NCBI GenBank assembly: GCA_002482715.1
Contig: DLGN01000105.1
Span: 22,139 to 34,811, forward strand
Length of the DNA stretch: 12,673 bases
Direction of reading: 5' to 3'
DNA from: Oxalobacteraceae bacterium UBA7693
Lineage (GTDB): Bacteria > Pseudomonadota > Gammaproteobacteria > Burkholderiales > Burkholderiaceae_D
A model generated the notes under the pieces. That model did no database searches. It worked only from the letters and a program-made list of their open reading frames with translations, and had not been told where the DNA came from. Of the stretch, positions 6,075 through 12,673 are shown in pieces; position 1 is the first letter of the stretch; each line of letters starts with the position of its first letter. The position numbers and the translations under genes are program-made.

Positions 6075-7924
6075 TAAGTAAATTAAAAGTACCAAAAAAT
6101 GAAATATCAGAAGCATTAGTTTCATTTAAAAGCGCTTTCCGTACCATTGGCGTATTTAGTGCCATTATTAATCTGCTGATGTTGGTGCCATCTTTGTACA
6201 TGCTGCAAGTTTATGATCGTGTATTGCAAAGCCAAAATACGACAACCTTGTTGATGCTGACCTTTTTAATGTTGGGTGCCTATGTTTTTATGAGCGCCTT
6301 AGAGTTTATTCGTAGCTTTATTCTTATTCGCGTTGGCGCAAAATTAGACATGCGACTCAATAAGCGTGTGTATACAGCCGCTTTTGAACAGAATTTAAAA
6401 CAAGGTGGTGGTGTCGCTGGTCAGTCCTTGCAAGACTTAACAAACTTGCGCCAATTCATTACCGGTAATGGCTTGTTTGCATTCTTTGACGCGCCTTGGT
6501 TTCCTATTTATTTGGCCGTCATTTTTATGTTTGACCTTTATCTCGGTATCTTTGCCGTCATTGCCGTCATCATTATGGTGACACTGGCATTTGTGAACGA
6601 GAAAGTCTCTAAAAAAACCTTGCAAGAAGCAAATACGATGGCTGTTGCATCAAGTAACTTAGCGACAAACAATTTACGCAATGCCGAAGTCAACGAAGCG
6701 ATGGGCATGCTGCCTAACTTAATGGGCCGTTGGTTTAAATTGCAAGGTAAGTTTTTGCAGCTGCAAGGCGAAGCAAGTGAAAAATCAGGCATCGTTACAG
6801 CCGCTAGTAAGTTTGTGCGTGTTTCGATTCAATCTTTAATCTTAGGTTTGGGTGCCTATCTTGTCATTGAAGGAAGAATTTCTCCGGGTATGATGATTGC
6901 TGGTTCTATTTTGTTAGGTAAGGCAACAGGTCCTATCGATCAGTTAATCGGTGTATGGAAGCAATGGAGTTCAGTGCGAAGCTCTTATGACCGTTTAAAT
7001 GATTTGTTATCGAATAACCCAGAGCGTGTTGCAGGCATGAGTCTGCCAAAACCAAAAGGTAATTTAAGAGTGGAAGATGTCACGGCATCGCCACCATTGA
7101 GTAAAAAATTGGTTTTGAGAAGTATCACTTTTCAAATAGATGCGGGTGATGTTTTGGGTGTGATTGGCCCTTCAGGATCTGGTAAATCCACTTTGGCTAG
7201 ATTGATGGTCGGTGTTTGGCCAGCAGCAATGGGTAAAGTACGTTTAGATGGCGCTGATATTTATGCATGGAATAAAGACCAGTTAGGTCCACATATCGGC
7301 TATTTGCCACAAGATATCGAATTGTTTTCTGGAACAATTGCAGAGAATATTTCACGCTTTGGTGAAGTGGATGCTGAAAAAGTCATTGCAGCAGCACAGC
7401 TTGCTGGCGTACACGATATGATTTTACATTTCCCTCAGGGTTATGACACTCCTTTGGGTGATGGTGGCGCAGGTTTGTCTGGCGGGCAAAAACAACGCAT
7501 TGGTTTGGCACGTGCAATGTATGACGATCCTTCATTCTTGGTTTTAGATGAACCTAATTCCAACCTAGATGATTCTGGTGAGTATGCGCTGTTGCTGGCA
7601 ATTAATGCATTGCGTCAGCGTGGTAAAACAATTGTTTTGATTACTCATAAAACAAGCATATTGAGTGCAACGAATAAAGTGTTGTTGTTGAATAATGGCG
7701 ATGTACAAGCCTTTGGTCTTCGTGACCAAGTATTTGCGGCATTGGCGCAAGCTAATCAGAACGCAAAGTTACAGCAAGAACAAGCTGCACAAGCAAAGCA
7801 AGCACAAAGTGCGCAGCAAGGACAAGAGCAATTAGCTCAATCTGGTAATGCAAATCAAGCAGCTCCGTCGTCTGAGCCGCGGCCAAATAACCAAAACGCA
7901 GATACCGACGCTAAAGCTGAATAA
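6071..7924 (+). CDS. Type I secretion system permease/ATPase (PrtD/RsaD-type ABC transporter)
   Basis: Inner-membrane half-transporter that uses ATP to push an unfolded substrate into the secretion channel. Residues ~25-300 form the membrane domain, with hydrophobic segments near 27-48, 59-90, 140-175 and 253-290. The nucleotide-binding domain follows with every key motif: Walker A GPSGSGKST (366-374), Q-loop YLPQD (Q414), signature LSGGQKQR (469-476), Walker B FLVLDEP (D493, E494) and H-loop His526. There is no N-terminal C39 peptidase-like domain, which fits the PrtD/LipB/RsaD group exporting RTX-type proteins. The core has normal length, but residues ~555-617 add an unusual Gln/Ala-rich hydrophilic tail. 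The ATG has no clear ribosome site; an upstream mini-frame overlaps it. It is the first gene of the operon, 16 bases before the HlyD gene. Its substrate is inferred to be the S-layer-like protein at 1972-5439. Confidence 0.95.
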   Translation: MISKLKVPKNEISEALVSFKSAFRTIGVFSAIINLLMLVPSLYMLQVYDRVLQSQNTTTLLMLTFLMLGAYVFMSALEFIRSFILIRVGAKLDMRLNKRVYTAAFEQNLKQGGGVAGQSLQDLTNLRQFITGNGLFAFFDAPWFPIYLAVIFMFDLYLGIFAVIAVIIMVTLAFVNEKVSKKTLQEANTMAVASSNLATNNLRNAEVNEAMGMLPNLMGRWFKLQGKFLQLQGEASEKSGIVTAASKFVRVSIQSLILGLGAYLVIEGRISPGMMIAGSILLGKATGPIDQLIGVWKQWSSVRSSYDRLNDLLSNNPERVAGMSLPKPKGNLRVEDVTASPPLSKKLVLRSITFQIDAGDVLGVIGPSGSGKSTLARLMVGVWPAAMGKVRLDGADIYAWNKDQLGPHIGYLPQDIELFSGTIAENISRFGEVDAEKVIAAAQLAGVHDMILHFPQGYDTPLGDGGAGLSGGQKQRIGLARAMYDDPSFLVLDEPNSNLDDSGEYALLLAINALRQRGKTIVLITHKTSILSATNKVLLLNNGDVQAFGLRDQVFAALAQANQNAKLQQEQAAQAKQAQSAQQGQEQLAQSGNANQAAPSSEPRPNNQNADTDAKAE

Positions 7925-7940
7925 TAGGAATCCATAAAAA

Positions 7941-9299
7941 ATGAAAAATCTATCGACGACAAGTAAAGAACTTGCAACCGATGTGCAATCACATCCTGTA
8001 ACGACGCTAGAGGTCAATACGGATGCGCGTCAATATGTAAGGATGGGCTGGTTTATTGTATTGTTTGGCGTGCTCGGGTTTTTACTTTGGGCATCATTTG
8101 CACCGCTAGACCAAGGCGCACCTGCACACGGCACTGTGATTTCGGCTTCAGGACGTAAAGTAATTCAAAATCAAATGGGCGGTTCTGTAGACGAAATTTT
8201 GGTGAAAGATGGCGATAAAGTTAAAGCTGGCCAAGTGTTGGTGAAGATGAATTCTGTTACTTCTCAATCTTCTTTGGATGTCACACATACCCAGTTGGTA
8301 ACGGCAAGCGCAACACAAGCGCGCTTAATGGCGGAACGTGCTAACGCATCAAAAATCACATTTCCAAGTTGGTTGTTAGAAGATAAAAGAGATCCACACG
8401 TAGCGAATAGTTTGTTGTTGCAAGAACAGTTATTTAACTCACGTCAATCCTCGCTACAAAGTGAATTGGGTGCAATCGACGAAAACATTGCTGGACTAAA
8501 CTATCAATTGCAAGGTTTAGAAGCATCAATGATCAACAAAAAAGAGCAACAGAAACTTGTGAAAGAGCAAGTTGAGAATTTCCGCGACTTGGCAAAAGAG
8601 GGATTTATTGCTCGCAATCGCTTGTTAGATACAGAGAGAACATATGCACAAATCAATGCTGGTATTTCTGAAGACTTGGGTAATCTTGGCCGTGTTAAGC
8701 GTCAACTTGCAGAGCTGAAATTACGTAAGGTACAACGCGTACAAGAATATCAAAAAGATGTGCGCACGCAATTATCTGAAGCCCAGCGTGAATCAGATGC
8801 GCAAGCAAGTCGCCTGAAGGTATACAAACAAGAGTTAGAGCATGCGTCAATTAAAGCACCAGTGGATGGCACTATCTTTGGTTTAAATATTTTCACTAAA
8901 GGTGGTGTTGTGCAGTCAGGTACGAAATTAATGGAGTTAACACCTGTTGATGATCCACTCATTATTGAAGGGATGTTGCCAGTGAATTTGATTGATAAAG
9001 TACATCCTGGTTTGGAAGTGTTGTTGGTTTTTTCTGCTTTTAATACAAACACAACGCCACATGTTCCGGGAAAATTAACGCAAGTTTCAGCAGATCGTAC
9101 ACTTGATGAACGCACAGGTACGCCTTATTATAAATTTCATGCTGAAGTCACACCTGAAGGCAAGAAATTGTTAGGAAATGCAGAAGTGAAAGCGGGTATG
9201 CCGGTAGATCTGACTATTAAAACAGGTGAACGTACGATGATGAACTACTTGTTACGTCCAATTATTGATCGTACTAAATCTGGAATGAAGGAGAAGTAA
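7941..9299 (+). CDS. Type I secretion membrane fusion protein (HlyD/PrtE family)
   Basis: Periplasmic adaptor that joins the ABC transporter to the TolC-type channel. A short cytoplasmic N-terminus is followed by one transmembrane helix (~35-53). Next comes the first half of a biotinyl-lipoyl-like domain (~64-103, GTVISASGRKVIQNQ to DGDKVKAGQVLVKM), then a long coiled-coil hairpin (~108-300) rich in Gln, Glu and Lys, and the second lipoyl half from IKAPVDGTI (~304). The C-terminus has the family signature AGMPVDLTIKTGERTMMNYLLRPI (~418-441; Gly419-Met420-Pro421 and Gly429-Glu-Arg-Thr are the core). Its 452 residues are usual for the family. AGGAA (7926-7930) lies ten bases before the ATG. It is the middle gene of the operon, with two bases to the next. 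Confidence 0.95.
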   Translation: MKNLSTTSKELATDVQSHPVTTLEVNTDARQYVRMGWFIVLFGVLGFLLWASFAPLDQGAPAHGTVISASGRKVIQNQMGGSVDEILVKDGDKVKAGQVLVKMNSVTSQSSLDVTHTQLVTASATQARLMAERANASKITFPSWLLEDKRDPHVANSLLLQEQLFNSRQSSLQSELGAIDENIAGLNYQLQGLEASMINKKEQQKLVKEQVENFRDLAKEGFIARNRLLDTERTYAQINAGISEDLGNLGRVKRQLAELKLRKVQRVQEYQKDVRTQLSEAQRESDAQASRLKVYKQELEHASIKAPVDGTIFGLNIFTKGGVVQSGTKLMELTPVDDPLIIEGMLPVNLIDKVHPGLEVLLVFSAFNTNTTPHVPGKLTQVSADRTLDERTGTPYYKFHAEVTPEGKKLLGNAEVKAGMPVDLTIKTGERTMMNYLLRPIIDRTKSGMKEK

Positions 9300-9301
9300 T
9301 C

Positions 9302-10660
9302 ATGGCACATCAATGGAAGCGCATCAGTCAAATTTCAACAGCGTGTTCTATGCTCGTACTTTCACTTTCAATGACAGCGCAAAATGCACATGCGATTGGC
9401 TTGCTTGAGGCTTATGTTGCCGCATTGAAAAATGATCCTATGCATCGCGCTGCGAAAGCGGAGCTGATTGCCGGTTTGGAATATGAGGCGATTGGACGCT
9501 CAAGTTTGCTGCCATCTGTGCAGTATTCTTATTCGACTAGTAAAAATAAGGGCGAGAGCATTAGTCCTGTTTTTGGGCAGTTAACCAAGTCGGATCAAGA
9601 TTACAGCAGTACGAGCAAATCGGTGAATGTGCGCCAGACCATTTTTAACTTGGAAGCGTATGCACGTTTTGAGCAAGGCGTAGCACAAAAGAATTACAGC
9701 ATTGCCCAGTTTGACGCACGTAGCAGTGATTTAATGGTGCGGGTCTTGACCGCCTATGTGGACACTCGCTATGCGGAAGACCAATTAAACTTATACACCG
9801 CACAGCGTGATACTTATGCTGAACAGCGTAAAGTGAATGATCGCTTGTTTGCAAAAGGTGAGGGCACTAAGACAGAAATGTTGGAAACGCAGGCAAAGTT
9901 AGACGTTGCCGAAGCGATGCGACAAGAAGCCATTGATGCATTGCAAACCGCAAGAAATAATCTGGAAGCCGTGGTTGGCGCAGATGTGAGGCAGCTAGAT
10001 GGATTGCCTGTTGATTTCAAGCCTATGCCAGTTTCTGAAGATTTTGATACTTGGAAGCGTTATGCCGAAGAGAAAAATCCTGAGATCGTTGCAGCAAAAT
10101 TCGGTGTTGAAATCGCCCAGAAAGAAATATCGAAAAGCCAGGCGGGGCATGTGCCGCGGATTGAATTGAACGCCAATTACAATCACGGTTTGTCGGAAAC
10201 TTTTGCTACTAGAAATCAAGATTTGAATATGCGCACGGTTGGTGTGCAGTTAATTATTCCTATTTATTCTGGTGGCTATGTGAACGCAACGTCTAAGCAA
10301 GCGGTCGCACGACGTGATAAAGCGCGCGCTGATCTTGATGCAACGACGAGCAAGATAATGATTGAATTGCGTAAGCAGTTTAGCGCTGTGAAAAGTGGTG
10401 TTGTAAAAATTGATGGCTTGCAAAAATCGGTGGATTCAGCAACAGCCTTAGTTGAAGCAACGAAACAAAGCATTAAAGGTGGTGTGCGTATTAATGCGGA
10501 TTTGCTCAATGCCCAGCAGCAGCTTGTTGCAGCAAAGCGCGATCTGGCGTCTGCACGGTACAATTATTTGGTTGCCTACCTGAAATTGCGTGTAGCAGCG
10601 GGCACGGTTAATATTGATGATGTGAGAACGGTTGCTGGCTATTTTTCAGAGAAAAATTAA
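9302..10660 (+). CDS. Type I secretion outer-membrane channel, TolC family
   Basis: Outer-membrane/periplasmic channel completing the secretion pathway. An N-terminal signal peptide is visible: charged MAHQWKR, hydrophobic core ACSMLVLSLSMTA and probable cleavage after AHA (residue 31). The mature protein begins IGLLEAYVAALKNDP, the standard opening of this family. Two outer-membrane-efflux repeats follow (~33-235 and ~245-440), long helices broken by beta-barrel strands such as SVQYSYSTS and RIELNANYNHG, and each repeat contains the usual QxIF/PIYSGG-like turn (VRQTIFNLE near 115, IIPIYSGGYVN near 320). The 452-residue length is typical. The ribosome site AAGGAG (9288-9293) lies inside the end of the HlyD gene, eight bases before the ATG, implying tight coupling. 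It is the last gene of the operon. Confidence 0.94.
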   Translation: MAHQWKRISQISTACSMLVLSLSMTAQNAHAIGLLEAYVAALKNDPMHRAAKAELIAGLEYEAIGRSSLLPSVQYSYSTSKNKGESISPVFGQLTKSDQDYSSTSKSVNVRQTIFNLEAYARFEQGVAQKNYSIAQFDARSSDLMVRVLTAYVDTRYAEDQLNLYTAQRDTYAEQRKVNDRLFAKGEGTKTEMLETQAKLDVAEAMRQEAIDALQTARNNLEAVVGADVRQLDGLPVDFKPMPVSEDFDTWKRYAEEKNPEIVAAKFGVEIAQKEISKSQAGHVPRIELNANYNHGLSETFATRNQDLNMRTVGVQLIIPIYSGGYVNATSKQAVARRDKARADLDATTSKIMIELRKQFSAVKSGVVKIDGLQKSVDSATALVEATKQSIKGGVRINADLLNAQQQLVAAKRDLASARYNYLVAYLKLRVAAGTVNIDDVRTVAGYFSEKN

Positions 10661-10697
10661 GCACGTAGTTTGATCTGCTTTTATAAAGCACATAAAC

Positions 10698-10734
10698 AAA
10701 AAAGGGAAATCATGATTTGATTTCCCTTTTTTTT
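10698..10734 (+). terminator. Strong intrinsic terminator of the T1SS operon
   Basis: A perfect stem, GGGAAATCA (10704-10712) and TGATTTCCC (10718-10726), with a TGATT loop is preceded by six As and followed by eight Ts (10727-10734). The As and Ts extend the stem, so it may stop transcription in either direction. It ends the ABC-HlyD-TolC transcript. Confidence 0.93.
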
Positions 10735-10966
10735 GTGCTTACCGCGATGATCCGCAGTTCGTATGCTGTCGCATGATTCAAATGCCGGTGGATTGGTTTT
10801 AGATCTATTCAAACGTTGTTCTACTATTTATCGTCGCCCGTGTTGCATCGACTATGGAAAAAGAGCAGTGTGATTCGAATAAATCGATAGACCTAGTAAA
10901 TCTTGTGTTGAGGTTTTTTTTCCGGTAAAGTCAATTTATTCTAGTTTATTCATAATTTGATAAATC

Positions 10967-11827
10967 ATGCATTTAAAACATTCAATTTTACGGTTGCAAC
11001 CCGGCATACATATCCTTCGTCACCCTAAGGTAGGCGCGCCAATTACAGTATCTCGAGCACCGGGGGATGCATTTTGTAACGGTGAATTAGAGATGTTAAG
11101 TACAGACGGAACACATGGCGCAATACTGCGTGATGGTTCTGATTGCATTGTATTGTTGGTCAAGAAGGCGCCAGTTGAAATGTTGATTGCTGCATATTTG
11201 GCATCTGCCGATGATACTGTTCCCGCCATTCGTTTAGATACTGTTGGTTTGGATCCAAAGATTAAGCTGCAACCGATTGATACGCCGGTAACAAAATCCG
11301 AACCGTTGAGAATTAGCGAAACAGGGTTAAGCTTGATTGGGCATGTCGAAAAAATTGGTGATGTGGTGGTCAGCAATGGCGGATTAATAGGCGACCCAAG
11401 CAAGCAATTTAGGCTTGAAGGATTTCAAGTGATGTGGCCAGACAAGCCTGCTAGTGTCGACATAAATTACTTTGCGTCGGTAGAGGGGATGGGAGATTTG
11501 CCAAGTGTTACGACTGGTAGCTTCTGTGGCACACGCGGCGAAGCAAGACGAATCACTGAAGTAACATTCTCTCTAATCGGAGCCGATTCCTCCAAATTTG
11601 AATTGGTCGGTACCGCGCATTTTTCTGGCGGATTTCAAATGCCGATTTCATCAGGACTCACATTAAGCGGACCAAGTGGTTTTGAACATTTGACTTGTTT
11701 GGGTTTGCAAGTGGTTGCGGCAAGCAAGCAAAAGGCGGGTAAAAATGCGTGGTTAGACTCACCTAAGACTAAAACCTTTAAAGCAAACGGGAAAACTAAA
11801 GTGTCCACTAAGGCTTCGAAATCGTAA
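10967..11827 (+). CDS. Unrecognised protein with three ~45-residue repeats
   Basis: I do not recognise this 286-residue protein. The ATG is the first possible start because an in-frame TAA lies six bases upstream. No Shine-Dalgarno sequence is present; a CATAAT hexamer (10951-10956) just ahead could be a -10 element, which would make the mRNA almost leaderless. There is no signal peptide or membrane helix. Residues ~1-105 form one region, rich in short beta-like segments. Residues 121-250 contain three repeats, seen as VEKIGD (127-132), VEGMGD (172-177) and AHFSGG (217-222), each followed by a Gly-rich turn and an R/H-L/I-x-x-hydrophobic-x-hydrophobic strand (149-155, 195-201, 241-247). The layout recalls clostridial ChW repeats, but their conserved Trp is absent. 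The last ~35 residues are Lys/Thr/Ser-rich. It follows the operon terminator, so it has its own promoter; a role with the surface layer is only guilt by proximity. Confidence 0.8.
   Translation: MHLKHSILRLQPGIHILRHPKVGAPITVSRAPGDAFCNGELEMLSTDGTHGAILRDGSDCIVLLVKKAPVEMLIAAYLASADDTVPAIRLDTVGLDPKIKLQPIDTPVTKSEPLRISETGLSLIGHVEKIGDVVVSNGGLIGDPSKQFRLEGFQVMWPDKPASVDINYFASVEGMGDLPSVTTGSFCGTRGEARRITEVTFSLIGADSSKFELVGTAHFSGGFQMPISSGLTLSGPSGFEHLTCLGLQVVAASKQKAGKNAWLDSPKTKTFKANGKTKVSTKASKS
11327..11716 (+). repeat. Three degenerate ~45-residue protein repeats
   Basis: The encoded residues 121-250 repeat with an exact 45-residue step in the first half of each unit (Gly131, Gly176, Gly221; Val127, Val172, Ala217) and a 46-residue step in the second half (Gly138, Gly184, Gly230; Leu150, Ile196, Leu242). 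The DNA itself is not obviously repetitive, so the duplication is old. Confidence 0.6.
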
Positions 11828-12073
11828 ACTTATGAAGTAGACTAGACTAGATTAGTGCTTGGAAATGGGTGTTTAGTTGTATATGGTATGCAGAGATACA
11901 ATGATCAGTTTTTAGGTAATGAGACCAATACCCGCGTAGAGCGTTCGATACTATTTTTTTGCGTCGAATATTGCCGAGTTTGGTCGTTAGCACAGTCTTC
12001 TAAAGCACTGAAGATAAAATCTACAGGTTGTTATTCTGTGTTTTTTAAAATTTAGTAAAGTGACATTTAAGAA
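11828..12073. other. Non-coding gap between convergent genes
   Basis: AT-rich DNA between two convergent genes. A short run of near-repeats of TAGAC/TAGAT occurs at about 11837-11854. A GTG-started 66-codon frame at 11855-12055 has cysteine- and aromatic-rich, non-family-like content and no ribosome site, so I do not call it a gene. No clear intrinsic terminator is visible for either flanking gene. Confidence 0.5.
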
Positions 12074-12673
12074 CTAGAAACTTATTTCGCTGCCGTGCCA
12101 AGACTGTAATTTTCCCACTAATTTTTCTTTCTCTGCTAAGTCTTTACAGAATAGGTGTACCACCTGACGTAGTCTGGTCCAAGGGTCTGGTATTGTCACT
12201 TCGAGCATGAATAGATTTTTTTGTTGGCAGCCAAGGTGCTTTTTCAAATCACGGCCATAGGCTCGCAGCTGTGCTGGCGGCGCAGCATTTAATGTTGTAC
12301 TTTGTTCCCTGCTATGTGGCGCCACAAAGCAAATCAGTAAGATGCCTTTGGGTGACAATACTCGCAACATCTCATCAAATACTTGTAGATCGTTTGGTAC
12401 AAACTCCAACACGTAATTCAGGTAGATAAAATCAAAACTACCGTCCAACGCAGGCAAGCTCTCTAAGCTAATATTGGTTTTTGCGTCAAACTTCAGTAGT
12501 TTGTGGGAATTGAAGTAGTTGCTGGCTAACGCAACATCCTCACGGACTTGTAAGCAATTCCGCCAACTTAACATACCAATAGGCAATGCTTGAATCAGAC
12601 TGCGTATCGCTCTTTGCCTCTCAAGTGCTCCGCATTGCATGCAAGCTGGAAATTGCCCATTTTCGGCTTTGCG
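12074..12673 (-). CDS. SAM-dependent methyltransferase-like protein (5' end outside window)
   Basis: The reverse-strand frame stays open to the window edge. The residues before its first internal Met (12640) belong to the protein, because they complete the motif FPACMQCGALERQRAI, a variant of the CxxCG-x-x-ERHR zinc-knuckle opening seen in some class I methyltransferases. The true start is therefore beyond 12673. The middle carries methyltransferase motifs: LPALDGSFDFIYLNYVLEFV (the acidic FD strand and VLE helix) and, after NDLQVFDEM, LRVLSPKGILLICF (post-motif strand). The glycine-rich SAM-binding motif I is not recognisable where expected (around LPIGMLSWRNCLQV), so activity may be altered or lost. 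The substrate is unknown. It is convergent with the neighbouring gene and probably unrelated to the secretion cassette; a role in surface glycan modification is possible but unsupported. Confidence 0.75.
   Translation of the reverse strand, partial: RKAENGQFPACMQCGALERQRAIRSLIQALPIGMLSWRNCLQVREDVALASNYFNSHKLLKFDAKTNISLESLPALDGSFDFIYLNYVLEFVPNDLQVFDEMLRVLSPKGILLICFVAPHSREQSTTLNAAPPAQLRAYGRDLKKHLGCQQKNLFMLEVTIPDPWTRLRQVVHLFCKDLAEKEKLVGKLQSWHGSEISF

Noticed and set aside
11855..12055. 66-codon frame starting with GTG
   Set aside because: No ribosome site, atypical cysteine/aromatic composition, and it lies in AT-rich DNA between convergent genes.
1..12673. CRISPR array, insertion sequence, tRNA or rRNA genes
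   Set aside because: No regularly spaced direct repeats, transposase-like protein, terminal repeats with target duplication, or RNA gene landmarks were seen on either strand.

Overview
The window looks like chromosomal DNA of a Gram-negative, probably betaproteobacterial, organism (Methylophilaceae-like or a relative). I infer this from moderately AT-rich DNA, a complete type I secretion system (T1SS) with a TolC-type outer-membrane channel, a FecR-type periplasmic domain, and a very large cysteine-free secreted protein starting with a DUF4214 domain. The placement rests on family resemblance read by eye; no database search was made.

Layout. Positions 1-1188 hold the 3' part of a FecR-domain gene whose start lies outside the window. 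A 783-base non-coding stretch follows, with hairpins, one possible 28-codon ORF and a promoter region. At 1972-5439 is a 1155-residue S-layer/adhesin-like protein with RTX-like Gly-Asn-Asp motifs and a C-terminal region resembling that of the Caulobacter S-layer protein RsaA. It is closed by a strong intrinsic terminator. A second 631-base gap carries two CRP-like palindromes and a promoter. Then comes a tight operon: ABC transporter (6071-7924), HlyD-family membrane fusion protein (7941-9299) and TolC-family outer-membrane protein (9302-10660), ended by another strong terminator. Downstream are an unrecognised gene with three internal ~45-residue repeats (10967-11827) and, on the opposite strand and running off the window, a SAM-dependent methyltransferase-like gene (12074-12673).

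How it works together. The three T1SS proteins would form one channel from cytoplasm to outside, and the neighbouring signal-peptide-less giant is the obvious substrate, so 1972-10660 reads as a self-contained surface-layer export cassette. The most informative non-coding signal is that the substrate gene and the transporter operon have separate promoters of the same design: a nearly identical CRP-like palindrome (TGTGATGAACATCACA and TGTGATGAATATCACA) placed exactly 21 bases upstream of a -10-like hexamer in both. That is class II activator geometry (centre at about -41.5) and suggests co-activation by one CRP/FNR-family regulator. The transporter operon has an extra perfect palindrome further upstream.
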